Assembly: GCF_013282805.1 (NCBI RefSeq) | Contig: NZ_CP054038.1 | Location: 1,798,001 to 1,862,000, forward strand | Direction of reading: 5' to 3' | DNA from: Microbacterium hominis | Lineage (GTDB): Bacteria > Actinomycetota > Actinomycetes > Actinomycetales > Microbacteriaceae | Length of the DNA stretch: 64,000 bases | Part shown: positions 16,301-24,827 of the stretch, piece after piece | Layout: the number at the start of each line of letters is the position of its first letter | Numbering within the stretch: the stretch's first letter is position 1 | Notes under the pieces: generated by a model | What the model was told of the DNA's origin: nothing | What the model saw: only the letters and a program-made list of their open reading frames with translations | Databases searched by the model: none | Translations under genes and position numbers: made by a program

Positions 16301-16846
16301 ATGCGCATTCACATCGCGACCGACCACGCCGGCCTCGAGTTCTCCACCCAGCTGCAGCACCATCTGGCCGCGCAGGGCCACGAGGTCATCGATCACGGTC
16401 CGATCGAGTACGACCCGCTCGACGACTACCCCGCCTTCTGCATCCGCGCCGCCCAGGCGGTCGTGCGCGACCAGCGCGCGGGCATCGAGGCGCTGGGCGT
16501 CGTCTTCGGCGGATCGGGCAACGGCGAGCAGATCGCGGCCAACAAGGTGGAAGGCGTGCGGGCGGCCCTGGCGTGGTCGATCGCGACGGCGGAGCTGGCC
16601 CGGGAGCACAACGACGCGAACGTGATCGCCATCGGCGCCCGCCAGCACACGTTCGACGAGGCGGTGACGTTCATCGACCGATTCGTCGCGACGCCCTTCT
16701 CGGGCGAGGAGCGCCACGCGCGCCGCATCGGCCAGCTCGCCGCGTACGAGACCGAGGGTCTGCTCGAGCCCGACCCGCGGGCTCGGCCGGTGCAGCCCGA
16801 CGTGCTCGCCGCCGAAGACAGCGCCTTCGATCCCGAAGCGGGCTGA
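16301..16846 (+). CDS. rpiB: Ribose-5-phosphate isomerase B
   Basis: Interconverts ribose-5-phosphate and ribulose-5-phosphate in the pentose phosphate pathway. The product has 181 residues. RIHIATDHAGLEFSTQL starts the Rossmann-like fold. The block GGSGNGEQIAANKVEG is the mycobacterial form in which the glutamate after GSGNG replaces the catalytic cysteine of other RpiB enzymes. The C-terminus extends past the usual fold by about 25 residues. The glycosylase gene begins six bases downstream, so the pair is an operon. Confidence 0.9.
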   Translation: MRIHIATDHAGLEFSTQLQHHLAAQGHEVIDHGPIEYDPLDDYPAFCIRAAQAVVRDQRAGIEALGVVFGGSGNGEQIAANKVEGVRAALAWSIATAELAREHNDANVIAIGARQHTFDEAVTFIDRFVATPFSGEERHARRIGQLAAYETEGLLEPDPRARPVQPDVLAAEDSAFDPEAG

Positions 16847-16852
16847 GACGCG

Positions 16853-17851
16853 GTGCCCGAGGGCCATTCCGTCCATCGCATCGCGCGGCAGTTCTCCCGC
16901 AACTTCCTGGGGCGCCGCATCGCGGCATCCAGTCCGCAGGGCAGGTTCGGCGAGGGCGCGGCAGTCCTCGACGGCCGCACGGTGACGGCGGTGCGTGCGG
17001 TCGGCAAGCAGATGTTCCTCGAGTTCGACGACGACCTGTGGCTGCGCGTCCACCTCGGCATGTACGGTGCCTGGGACTTCGCGGGCGAGATCCTCGTCGA
17101 CCGCACGATCGCCTCCGCCAACGGCCGCATGGGGCAGACCAACCAGCGCGGCACCGACCTCGACCCGCCCGTCATGGATGCCGCGGGCGAGAACTCGCTC
17201 ACCTCGATCGGCGCCCCCCGCCGCACGCGCGTGCACGTGCGCATGTCGGAGCAGACCACCGGTCTGGCCGACGACGGCGATCAGTGGCCGCCGCCCGTGG
17301 TCGGTCAGGTGCGCCTCCGGCTGCTCACCGATGCGACATGCGCAGATCTGCGCGGTCCCACGGCGTGCGAGATCCAGACGCCCGACGAGGTCGCCGCGAC
17401 GATCGCGAAGCTCGGACCCGACCCGCTGGTGGACGATCCCGCCGAGGGGGAGCAGCGCTTCGTCGCGGTCGTCGGGCGCAAGCCGACGTCGATCGGGCTG
17501 CTCCTCATGGACCAGACCGTCGTCAGCGGCATCGGCAACGTGTACCGGGCCGAGATGCTCTTCCGCGCGCGGCTGAATCCTCATACGCCGGGGCGGCAGG
17601 TCCCCGCCGACGTCGTGCGGGGCCTCTGGCGCGACTGGGTGGGGCTGCTGCGGATCGGCGTGGAGACCGGTCAGATGATGACGATGGACGACCTCTCGCC
17701 GGAGGACTGGCGCAAGGCCATGGCCAGCCGCGACGACCGCCACTGGGTCTATCACCGGGCGGGTTTGCCGTGCCGGGTCTGCGGGACCGCGATCGTGGTC
17801 GAGGAGGCGGCGGGCCGCAAGCTGTACTGGTGCCCCTCGTGCCAGGCGTGA
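16853..17851 (+). CDS. Fpg/Nei-family DNA glycosylase/AP lyase (Nei2-like)
   Basis: Base-excision repair of oxidised bases. The product has 332 residues. It begins PEGHSVHRIARQF, with the proline nucleophile exposed after Met removal and the catalytic glutamate next to it. The helix-two-turn-helix region includes SGIGNVYRAEMLFRARLNP. The zinc finger CRVCGTAI ... YWCPSC ends the protein. The N-terminal pattern matches actinobacterial Nei rather than MutM (PELPE). The GTG start at 16853 is fixed by the required Pro2. Confidence 0.9.
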   Translation: MPEGHSVHRIARQFSRNFLGRRIAASSPQGRFGEGAAVLDGRTVTAVRAVGKQMFLEFDDDLWLRVHLGMYGAWDFAGEILVDRTIASANGRMGQTNQRGTDLDPPVMDAAGENSLTSIGAPRRTRVHVRMSEQTTGLADDGDQWPPPVVGQVRLRLLTDATCADLRGPTACEIQTPDEVAATIAKLGPDPLVDDPAEGEQRFVAVVGRKPTSIGLLLMDQTVVSGIGNVYRAEMLFRARLNPHTPGRQVPADVVRGLWRDWVGLLRIGVETGQMMTMDDLSPEDWRKAMASRDDRHWVYHRAGLPCRVCGTAIVVEEAAGRKLYWCPSCQA

Positions 17852-17868
17852 CGGGCCCGGTGTGCTCC

Positions 17869-17874
17869 TAGGCT
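17869..17874 (+). promoter_or_regulatory. -10 box (TAGGCT), leaderless
   Basis: TAGGCT ends seven bases before the ATG at 17882 of the PaiB-like gene. Confidence 0.6.
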
Positions 17875-17881
17875 GGGATCC

Positions 17882-18523
17882 ATGCGTCAGAACCCCAGCT
17901 TCGCGATGACCGACGTCGCCGAGATCCGCAGGCTCATCGAGCTGAACCCGTGGGTGACGATCGTGAGCGACGCCGAGACGGGCCTGGTGGCTTCGCACTA
18001 CGCGGTGCTGCTGGACGACCGGCGCGACGATCTCACGATCGTCGGCCACGTGGGCAAGCCCGACGATCTCATCCACGGCCTCGGGGAGCGCGAGATGCTC
18101 GTCGTGGTGCAGGGGCCGCACGGCTACGTGTCGCCCGGCTGGTACGGCGAGGTGGCCGCGGTGCCCACATGGAACTTCGTCTCGGCGCACCTGTCGGGCG
18201 TGCCCGAGATCCTGTCGTCCCACGAGAACCTGGCGGTGCTGGAACGGCTCGTGGCGCGCTTCGAGAGCGGGATGCCGCAGCCGCGGCCCCTGTGGGCGCC
18301 TCCCAACGACCCCGAGTTCGTCTCCCGCCTCGAGCGCGGCACCGTCGGGTTCCGCCTCACGCCCACCCGCGTGGTCGGAAAGCGCAAGCTGAGTCAGAAC
18401 CGTCCCGACGAGATCGTCGAGACCGTCATCGCGGGCCTGTCCGCCGGCGTCGGCACCTACGCAGATCCGCGCCTCCCCGCCGAGATGCAGCGGGACCTCG
18501 ACGCGCGGCGGGCCGCGCGATGA
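17882..18523 (+). CDS. PaiB-like FMN-binding protein
   Basis: A 213-residue member of the PaiB/FMN-binding split-barrel family (named after a Bacillus negative regulator, although direct DNA binding is doubtful). MRQNPSFAMTDVAEIRRLIE, then VVVQGPHGYVSPGWYG and TWNFVSAHLSG, are the usual conserved blocks. The C-terminal VGFRLTPTRVVGKRKLSQN matches the family end. The ATG is placed by a leaderless promoter. The stop overlaps the ATG of the following amidohydrolase (ATGA). Confidence 0.88.
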   Translation: MRQNPSFAMTDVAEIRRLIELNPWVTIVSDAETGLVASHYAVLLDDRRDDLTIVGHVGKPDDLIHGLGEREMLVVVQGPHGYVSPGWYGEVAAVPTWNFVSAHLSGVPEILSSHENLAVLERLVARFESGMPQPRPLWAPPNDPEFVSRLERGTVGFRLTPTRVVGKRKLSQNRPDEIVETVIAGLSAGVGTYADPRLPAEMQRDLDARRAAR

Positions 18524-20022
18524 TCGCCCGCGGCGAGCGCGTCGACATCATCGCGAACGCGCGGCTCACCGGTGCCGATCGCCTCGACCCGTTCGGCGAC
18601 GAGCCCGTCGACGTGCACCTCGACGGGGGGCTCATCGCCGACATCGCGCCCGCGCGCGCCCTGCCGCGCCGCGGCGCGGTGCTCGATGCCGGGGGCGCGT
18701 GGCTGGTCCCCGGACTGTGGGATCACCACGTCCACACCGTGCAGTGGGCGTTGGCCGCGCAGCGCACCGGCCTCGGCGGCGCGACGTCGGCCGCGCACGC
18801 CGCGGCGATCATGGCGACCGCGCCGGTGCTGGCCGACGGACGTCGCGTCGGCGCGGGCTTCCGCGACGCCCTCTGGCCGGACGCGCCGACCCTCGCCGTG
18901 CTCGACGCCGCGACGGGCGAGATCCCGACCTATCTGATCAACGCCGACGTGCACAGCGTCTGGCTCAACAGCGCCGCCCTGCGCCGGGAGGGTCATTTCC
19001 TCGACGCGGGCGGGATGCTCCGCGAGGAGCCCGCCTTCGAGATCTCGCGACGTCTCAACGCGGCCGCCACCGAGGTCGTCGACCCCCTGGTGTCGGAGAT
19101 GGCGAGGGATGCCGCGAGCCGCGGCGTCGTCGGCATCGTCGATCTGGACATGGCGTGGAACGAGGAGGCGTGGGCGCGCCGGCTTGCGGGTGGCTTCGAC
19201 ACCTTGCGCGTCGATTTCGGGCTCTATCCGGCGCACCTCGATCGCGCGCTGTCGGAAGGGCTCGCGACGGGAGACCCGGTGCGGGGCGCACCCGACGACC
19301 TCGTGCGGGTCGGCCCGCTCAAGGTCATCACCGACGGTTCGCTCGGCACCCGCACCGCGGCGTGCTCGCATCCCTACCCGGGCGACCCCGCGAACCACGG
19401 CCTGCTCACCGTCGAACCCGACGTGCTCGTCGATCTCATGACCCGGGCCGCGGGCGGCGGGCTGGCGTGCGCGATCCACGCCATCGGCGACATCGCCAAC
19501 TCGCACGCGCTCGACGCGTTCGCGGCGACCGGCGCCTGGGGCACGATCGAGCACGCGCAGCTGGTCGCCCACGCCGACATCCCGCGCTTCGCCCGGCTCC
19601 GGGTCGGGGCGAGCGTCCAGCCGGCCCACGCCCTCGACGACCGCGACCTGACCGACGCGATCTGGGCCGAGCAGACCGCGCAGCCCTACCCGTTGCGGGC
19701 GCTGGCCGACGCTGGGGCGAATCTCCTGTTCGGATCAGATGCCCCCGTCTCACCGCTGGACCCGTGGGCGGCGATGGCGGCGGCCGTGTTCCGCACCCGC
19801 GACGGCCGGGAGCCCTGGCAGCCGCAGCAGGGGGTCGACGCCGCGATCGCACTCGCGGCATCCACCCGTCTCGGCTCCGCCGAGGCGACCGGTCTGGAGC
19901 CGGGGGCGACGGCCGACCTCGTCGTGTGCGGGGCGGATCCGCTCGCCGCCGACGAGGCACGGCTGCGCGGCATGACCGTGGCCGCCACACTGCTGGCCGG
20001 CCGGCTCACGCACGTGGACTGA
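18520..20022 (+). CDS. YtcJ-type amidohydrolase (amidohydrolase family 3)
   Basis: A metal-dependent hydrolase of 500 residues. Metal-binding motifs are visible in order: DHHVHT (about 68-73) near the N-terminus, IHAIGD in the middle, and GSDAPVSPLDPW near residue 405. The N- and C-terminal strands form the composite barrel (ITAVTLL-like AATLLAGRLTHVD end). The substrate is unknown for most of this family, which includes an N-acyl-amino-acid or formamide hydrolase subgroup. Translation is coupled to the PaiB-like gene, and a strong hairpin ends the unit. Confidence 0.85.
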   Translation: MIARGERVDIIANARLTGADRLDPFGDEPVDVHLDGGLIADIAPARALPRRGAVLDAGGAWLVPGLWDHHVHTVQWALAAQRTGLGGATSAAHAAAIMATAPVLADGRRVGAGFRDALWPDAPTLAVLDAATGEIPTYLINADVHSVWLNSAALRREGHFLDAGGMLREEPAFEISRRLNAAATEVVDPLVSEMARDAASRGVVGIVDLDMAWNEEAWARRLAGGFDTLRVDFGLYPAHLDRALSEGLATGDPVRGAPDDLVRVGPLKVITDGSLGTRTAACSHPYPGDPANHGLLTVEPDVLVDLMTRAAGGGLACAIHAIGDIANSHALDAFAATGAWGTIEHAQLVAHADIPRFARLRVGASVQPAHALDDRDLTDAIWAEQTAQPYPLRALADAGANLLFGSDAPVSPLDPWAAMAAAVFRTRDGREPWQPQQGVDAAIALAASTRLGSAEATGLEPGATADLVVCGADPLAADEARLRGMTVAATLLAGRLTHVD

Positions 20023-20039
20023 CCGTCCGACGACGACGA

Positions 20040-20070
20040 CGAACGGCCCCGGGGATCCCGGGGCCGTTCG
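20040..20070. terminator. Bidirectional terminator hairpin
   Basis: A perfect 14-bp stem, CGAACGGCCCCGGG (20040-20053) with CCCGGGGCCGTTCG (20057-20070), around a GAT loop. It lies between two convergent genes (amidohydrolase and dps) and can serve both. Confidence 0.85.
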
Positions 20071-20088
20071 GTCAGTCGGTGACGACGC

Positions 20089-20574
20089 TCACTCGGCGAG
20101 GTGCGCGAACAGGAACCAGCGGTCCTTCTCCAGCGACGCCTTGATGCCGATCGCGATGTCCTGGCTGGTGAGGTCGATCTCGTCGAGTCCGTCGATCGCC
20201 GCCTGGACGTCGGCGATCACGGCGTCCATGTCCGCGATCACGGCGCGCACGATCTGGTCCCACTGCGTGAAGCCGGCCGGGACGTCGGTCGCCTTGGCCT
20301 TCGACGCCACGGTCCCGACGCGGGCGTCGACGGGAAGGCCCAGAGCGACGATGCGCTCGGCGGCCTCGTCGGCCCCGGCCTGGGCGTGGGCGACGATCGT
20401 GTCCAGCAGTTCGTGGATCGCCACGAAGTTGGCGCCGCGCACGTTCCAGTGCGCCTGCTTGCCGTTGACGGCGAGGGCCTGCAGCCCCAGGACGACGGGG
20501 GTGAGGAACTGGGCGCTGCCGGCGGCGACGGTGGGGTCGGCGGCGGTGGCGGGAGTGGTGTTCGTCTTGGTCAT
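20089..20574 (-). CDS. dps: Dps/ferritin-like DNA-protecting protein
   Basis: A miniferritin of 161 residues that stores iron and shields DNA in stress. The ferroxidase region NGKQAHWNVRGANFVAIHEL (about 37-56) has the conserved histidine, and a HAQAGADEAAERI segment follows. The ATG at 20574 is preferred because GGAGG (inside the upstream ATGGAGG) sits at ribosome-site distance. The longer start at 20589 would consume that site. The N-terminal tail is short and Thr/Ala-rich, without the lysine patch used by some Dps proteins for DNA binding. Confidence 0.92.
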   Translation of the reverse strand: MTKTNTTPATAADPTVAAGSAQFLTPVVLGLQALAVNGKQAHWNVRGANFVAIHELLDTIVAHAQAGADEAAERIVALGLPVDARVGTVASKAKATDVPAGFTQWDQIVRAVIADMDAVIADVQAAIDGLDEIDLTSQDIAIGIKASLEKDRWFLFAHLAE

Positions 20575-20745
20575 GATGGTCGCCTCCATGTCTGCGGGTG
20601 CGGCCCGCGATGAGAAGAACGCTACTCGTCACGAAGAATTCCGCAAGGAAGCGAAGGCTGGGCTAACCAGGGATTCTCCGCGTCGGAGCGGCGACGCACG
20701 GCGGCCGCCGTCGCGTCGTTGAGGAGCACGCGTCGGCGGCTCGAC

Positions 20746-20751
20746 TAACGT
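20746..20751 (+). promoter_or_regulatory. -10 box (TAACGT), leaderless
   Basis: TAACGT ends six bases before the GTG at 20758. Confidence 0.5.
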
Positions 20752-20757
20752 CGAGGG

Positions 20758-22902
20758 GTGCCCTCCGCCGATCACGACCTCGGGCCTGCACGACTGGCCG
20801 AACCCGCCCCTCAGGCGACGCCTCCGTCGACGGAGCGCTCACCCGAGCACGCCGCTCCCTCGCGCTTCCTGCCGCACGTCCAGGGGCTGCGGGCGATCGC
20901 GGTCCTCTTCGTCGTGCTCTACCACTTCTGGCCCGGCCGGCTCCCGGGCGGATACGTCGGCGTCGACGTCTTCTTCGTCATCTCGGGCTTCCTCATCACG
21001 GCGCACCTGATGCGTGAGCTCACCGCGACCGGCACCGTGCGTCTCGGCCAGTTCTGGGCCCGGCGGGCACGGCGCCTCCTGCCGGCATCCCTCCTGGTCC
21101 TCGTGTTCTGCGCGATCGTCGCCGGCTCGCCGTATCTGATGCCGACCTCGGCACTGCCGAACGAGATCAGCGAGATCATCGCCTCCACGTTCTACGTCGA
21201 GAACTGGTACCTGGCACTGACCTCGGCCGATTACCTCAATCACGCGGGTAATCCCACGACGGTGCAGCACTACTGGTCGCTGTCGCTCGAAGAGCAGTTC
21301 TACGTGATGTGGCCGCTCATCCTCCTCCTGGCCGCGTGGGTCGGCGTGAAGTGGTTCCACGGTGCGCGCCGCCGCGCCGTGCTCGTCGCGATCGGCGCGG
21401 TGACCCTCGCATCCTTCGTCTTCTGCGTCGTCTTCACCCTCACCGACCCGGCGCCGGCGTACTTCGTCACATTCGGACGCATGTGGCAGTTCGGCGTCGG
21501 CGCGCTCGTCGCGCTGGTGCCGATGCTGCGCGTGCGCAACGCCATCGGCAGCTTCGTGCTGGGGTGGTCGGGGGTCGCGGTGCTGCTGTACGTGGCCTTC
21601 GCCTTCGACGGCCAGACGCCCTTCCCGGGCTACATGGCGGCGCTGCCCACTCTCGGCGCGGCGGCCGTGATCGCGGCATCCAACACCGACCGCTGGTGGT
21701 ACCCCACCCGGGTCCTCGCGATCCGACCCGCCCAGTTCGTCGGCGACATCTCGTACTCGCTCTACCTCTGGCACTGGCCGCTGATCATCATCGCCCCGTC
21801 GGTGCCGTTCTGGGGCCTGACGATCTACCACCGTGTCGCGCTCCTGGCGCTGTGCTTCGTGCTGGCGTGGCTGACCAAGCGCTTCGTCGAAGATCCGGTC
21901 CGCAGCTGGAAGGTGCTGACCTCGCGCCGCGCTCGGGTCACCCTGTGGTCGTCGCTGGCGGCCATGCTGCTGGTCGCCGGCACCGCCGCAGGAGCGTGGG
22001 CCCTCAACGCGCCGGTCTACCGCGACGGCGTTCAGGCGATCGACGACCTGCGCGCCGATCCGCCCGAGTGCTTCGGTGCGGCATCCATCCTCGACACCGC
22101 CTGCGCGACCGCCGATTTCGGCTCGGCCATCCTGCCCTCGCCCGGCTTCGCGGGCGTGGACCGCCCGGAGAACCCCGAGTGCTTCGTGCAGCTGAACGAC
22201 GCGCGCCCGGTGTCGTGCGAGTTCGGCGCGGATGCCGCGCAGGCTCCGACCGTCGCTCTCATCGGCGACAGCCACGCCTACCAGCTGCTGTCGACGTTCC
22301 AGCGCCTGGCCGAGGAGAACGGCTGGCATCTGGTGACCTACTTCAAAGGTGCCTGCCCCTGGAGCACGACGCCGCTGGCGACCCCGGGAGCCTTCGGCGC
22401 AGCCTGCACCGAGTGGCGCGAGGGCGTGCGCGAGGGGCTCGCCGACCGCGACATCGACGCCGTGTTCACCGCCGCCATCGCGACGACGCCGTACGCGGCG
22501 TCCGGATTCGACTCGTCGTACGACGCGGCGGTGGCGGGCTATCGGGAGGCGTGGACCGAAGTGCTCGACCGCGGCATCCCCGTGGTCACCGTCGTGGACA
22601 ACCCGGTCTGGGAGACCGACCCCAACAAGTGCCTGCGCACACGCGACGCCGGCGCGTGCGACGGCGCCCGCGCCGAGGTGCTCGTGGCCGATGATCCGCT
22701 GCGCGGCGCCGCCGACGGGATGGCCGGGGTGACCCTGCTCGACTTCACCGACGTGTTCTGCGACGCAGACAGCTGCGCGCCGGTGGTCGGCGGGGCGAAC
22801 GTCTACCGCGACCAGGACCACCTCACGGTCACGTTCGCCGACACCCTCGGCCCCTGGTATTCGGAAGCGGTCGAGTCGGCGCTCTCCGCCCGCGCCGGCT
22901 AG
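20758..22902 (+). CDS. OafA/YrhL-type membrane acyltransferase with C-terminal SGNH domain
   Basis: Transfers acyl groups (often acetyl) to cell-surface glycans. The product has 714 residues. An acyltransferase-3 domain with about ten membrane helices starts at FLPHVQGLRAIAVLFVVLYH, with GVDVFFVISGFLIT and RRARRLLPA. From about residue 470 a soluble SGNH domain follows, with the nucleophile block VALIGDSHAYQLL and a late DQDHLT that supplies the Asp/His pair. An N-terminal extension of about 38 residues is Pro/Ser-rich. The gene is monocistronic, with a leaderless GTG start. It probably decorates teichoic or other wall polymers, but the acceptor is not evident. Confidence 0.88.
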   Translation: MPSADHDLGPARLAEPAPQATPPSTERSPEHAAPSRFLPHVQGLRAIAVLFVVLYHFWPGRLPGGYVGVDVFFVISGFLITAHLMRELTATGTVRLGQFWARRARRLLPASLLVLVFCAIVAGSPYLMPTSALPNEISEIIASTFYVENWYLALTSADYLNHAGNPTTVQHYWSLSLEEQFYVMWPLILLLAAWVGVKWFHGARRRAVLVAIGAVTLASFVFCVVFTLTDPAPAYFVTFGRMWQFGVGALVALVPMLRVRNAIGSFVLGWSGVAVLLYVAFAFDGQTPFPGYMAALPTLGAAAVIAASNTDRWWYPTRVLAIRPAQFVGDISYSLYLWHWPLIIIAPSVPFWGLTIYHRVALLALCFVLAWLTKRFVEDPVRSWKVLTSRRARVTLWSSLAAMLLVAGTAAGAWALNAPVYRDGVQAIDDLRADPPECFGAASILDTACATADFGSAILPSPGFAGVDRPENPECFVQLNDARPVSCEFGADAAQAPTVALIGDSHAYQLLSTFQRLAEENGWHLVTYFKGACPWSTTPLATPGAFGAACTEWREGVREGLADRDIDAVFTAAIATTPYAASGFDSSYDAAVAGYREAWTEVLDRGIPVVTVVDNPVWETDPNKCLRTRDAGACDGARAEVLVADDPLRGAADGMAGVTLLDFTDVFCDADSCAPVVGGANVYRDQDHLTVTFADTLGPWYSEAVESALSARAG

Positions 22903-22910
22903 TCGCTCGG

Positions 22911-22916
22911 TAATGT
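22911..22916 (+). promoter_or_regulatory. -10 box (TAATGT), leaderless
   Basis: TAATGT ends eight bases before the ATG at 22925. Confidence 0.5.
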
Positions 22917-22924
22917 CTGGTGTC

Positions 22925-23467
22925 ATGACCGTCGCCGACCACGCCAGCGTCCTCGCGCTGAACGGGAAGATCCCCGACCTCGACCCCAGTGCCTTCGTCG
23001 CCGCCGGCGCGCGCATCGTGGGGGCCGTCACCCTCGGCGAGGAGGCCAGCGTCTGGTACAACGCCGTGCTCCGCGCCGACAGTGCGTCCATCACCGTCGG
23101 GGCCGGCAGCAATCTCCAGGACAACGTGTCGGTGCACGTCGATGCCGGGCACCCGGTCGTGATCGGCAAGGACGTGTCGGTCGGCCACAACGCGATCGTG
23201 CACGGCTGCACGATCGGCGACGGCTGCCTGATCGGCATGGGCAGCACGATCCTGTCGGGAGCGGTCATCGGCGAAGGCACCCTCGTGGCCGCCGGGGCGG
23301 TCGTGCTCGAGGGCACCGAGATCCCCCCGGGCTCGCTCGTGGCCGGTGTGCCCGGGCGCGTCCGCCGTGAGCTGACCGCAGCCGAACGCGAGGGGATCCT
23401 CGCGAACGCCCGCGTCTACCGTGCCCACCGCGCGACGCACGTCGCCGCCGAATCCGTCGGCGATTGA
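22925..23467 (+). CDS. Gamma-class carbonic anhydrase family protein
   Basis: A left-handed beta-helix protein of 180 residues with hexapeptide repeats (GARIVGAVTLGEEASVWYNA, GDGCLIGMGSTILSGAVIGE). Three histidines in the expected order (VSVHVD, VGHNAIVHG) can bind the metal. This is the YrdA/PaaY-like gamma carbonic anhydrase group. Actual carbonic anhydrase activity is variable in the family. The start ATG at 22925 follows a TAATGT box, and an ATG at 22913 lies too close to that box. Confidence 0.88.
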   Translation: MTVADHASVLALNGKIPDLDPSAFVAAGARIVGAVTLGEEASVWYNAVLRADSASITVGAGSNLQDNVSVHVDAGHPVVIGKDVSVGHNAIVHGCTIGDGCLIGMGSTILSGAVIGEGTLVAAGAVVLEGTEIPPGSLVAGVPGRVRRELTAAEREGILANARVYRAHRATHVAAESVGD

Positions 23468-23481
23468 CCCCGGGGCCGGCC

Positions 23482-23844
23482 ATGCGGATCGAATCGCTCG
23501 CGGCCGACGAGGTCTTCGTGTTCGGGTCCAACGCCCAGGGGGCGCACGGCGGGGGAGCGGCCCGGTTCGCGTACGAGAGGTTCGGCGCCCTGTGGGGGCA
23601 GGCGGAAGGTCTCCAGGGGCAGTCCTACGGCATCGACACGATGTCGGGCCTCGAGGCGTTCCAGGAGCAGGCGCGGCGGTTCGTCGCTTTCGCCGCTCAG
23701 CATCCCGAGCTGCGGTTCCTCATGACGGAGGTGGGCTGCGGCATCGCGGGCTACCGGCCCGCGCAGGTGGCGGGCTTCTTCACGGGAGCGCCGGCGAACG
23801 TCGTGCTCCCGGCATCCTTCGAGAAGGTGATCGGCGCGCCGTGA
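23482..23844 (+). CDS. Macro-domain-like small protein (phage-type ADP-ribose-binding relative)
   Basis: A 120-residue protein starting EVFVFGSNAQGAHGGGAARF and then GQSYGIDTMSG and FLMTEVGCGIAGY. The FGSN, GGGAA and GxG pattern is that of short phage-associated proteins (A1S_2505-like) distantly related to macro domains, which bind ADP-ribose. The family link is by pattern recognition and the ligand is unproven. The ATG at 23482 is preferred. A TTG at 23464 would overlap the carbonic anhydrase stop. It probably shares that gene's transcript. Confidence 0.65.
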   Translation: MRIESLAADEVFVFGSNAQGAHGGGAARFAYERFGALWGQAEGLQGQSYGIDTMSGLEAFQEQARRFVAFAAQHPELRFLMTEVGCGIAGYRPAQVAGFFTGAPANVVLPASFEKVIGAP

Positions 23845-23856
23845 CGGCCGGCCGGG

Positions 23857-24723
23857 TCACGAGGAGACGGGGGGATGATTCGCGCCGCGATGGATCTCGT
23901 ACAGCCGCACGTCTCCCCAGCCGGGATGATCGACGATCGGCCGGTCGTTCATGAACAGCCGGATGAGGTGAGCCAGCTCCTCCGGGTGGCTGAAGTTGAT
24001 GGCGTGCGCGGCTCCCTCGATGAGGACCACCAGCACGCGCGTGTCCGTGCGTCCGGCGACCTCGTTCACGCGATGGGCACCGGGCAGGAGAGGGTCCCGC
24101 GATCCGAGGACCACGAGCGTGGGGACGTGCAGCTCCAGCAGACGCTGCAAAGTGGGATAGCGCGTCAGCGCCCGAAACAGCCGGAGTGTGCTCGGGATGC
24201 CGAACCGCACGTAGTCGGGAACCACGACCCCCGCGAGGCGAACGGGCTCGCGAGGGGCGTCCCGGGCCAGCTGCGCGACGGCTCGCGTCAGCGGGCGGTT
24301 GAAGTAGCCGCCGGCGGGTGAGACGAGCACCGCCCGGTCGATGCGCTCCGGATAGTGATGCGCGAACTCGACGATCACCGGGCAGCCCATCGCGTTGCCG
24401 ACGAGCGTCGCGCGCTCCGCGCCCCGGTCGTCGAGGAACGACGCCGCCGCGTGAGCGAGGTCGGGGATGTCGAGCATCCCGGGCACTCTCGCGCTGCGTC
24501 CGAAGCCAGGGAGGTCGGGCACGAGGGTGCGGAACTCGTCTGCGAGCAGCTCTGCGGTGGGCAGCAGGTAGCGGCCGGACAGCCCGAAGCCATGCAGGTG
24601 CGCGATGACGCGTGGATCCGATGATGCGTGCGCCGACTCCCGGTAGAAGACGTCGACGCCCTCGATCCGCGCCCGCCGCTCCACCAGCGGGGGCAGACCA
24701 TCCTCCGCCTGCGCATTCCCCAT
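23857..24723 (-). CDS. Alpha/beta hydrolase fold protein lacking the nucleophile serine
   Basis: The 288-residue product has the complete alpha/beta hydrolase pattern: HLHGFGLSGRYLLP (oxyanion HGFG), DLPGFGRSARVPG, an elbow region, the acid in LGSRDPLLPGAHR and the histidine in EGAAHAINFSHPEE. The elbow, normally GxSxG (GNSMG in close relatives), reads LVGNAMGCPVIVEFA, so the serine is alanine (codon complement within 24391-24399). The acid and histidine are retained. It may be a non-catalytic fold, use another residue, or carry a recent point change. The start ATG at 24723 gives the family length. It is convergent with the macro-like gene. Confidence 0.85.
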   Translation of the reverse strand: MGNAQAEDGLPPLVERRARIEGVDVFYRESAHASSDPRVIAHLHGFGLSGRYLLPTAELLADEFRTLVPDLPGFGRSARVPGMLDIPDLAHAAASFLDDRGAERATLVGNAMGCPVIVEFAHHYPERIDRAVLVSPAGGYFNRPLTRAVAQLARDAPREPVRLAGVVVPDYVRFGIPSTLRLFRALTRYPTLQRLLELHVPTLVVLGSRDPLLPGAHRVNEVAGRTDTRVLVVLIEGAAHAINFSHPEELAHLIRLFMNDRPIVDHPGWGDVRLYEIHRGANHPPVSS

Positions 24724-24827
24724 GCGGCTCCTCGCGATCGTTCTGCGGCCAACCGGGGCCGCGGCGCCATTCTGCCGTTCCCGGGAGCGACGCGGAAGAC
24801 CCCGGTGCTCGCATCCGGGGGCTCGCG

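Noticed and set aside
20839..23316. 825-codon minus-strand frame opposite the acyltransferase and carbonic anhydrase genes
   Set aside because: The Arg/His/Asp/Val-rich sequence has no fold pattern. The plus strand carries two recognisable proteins.
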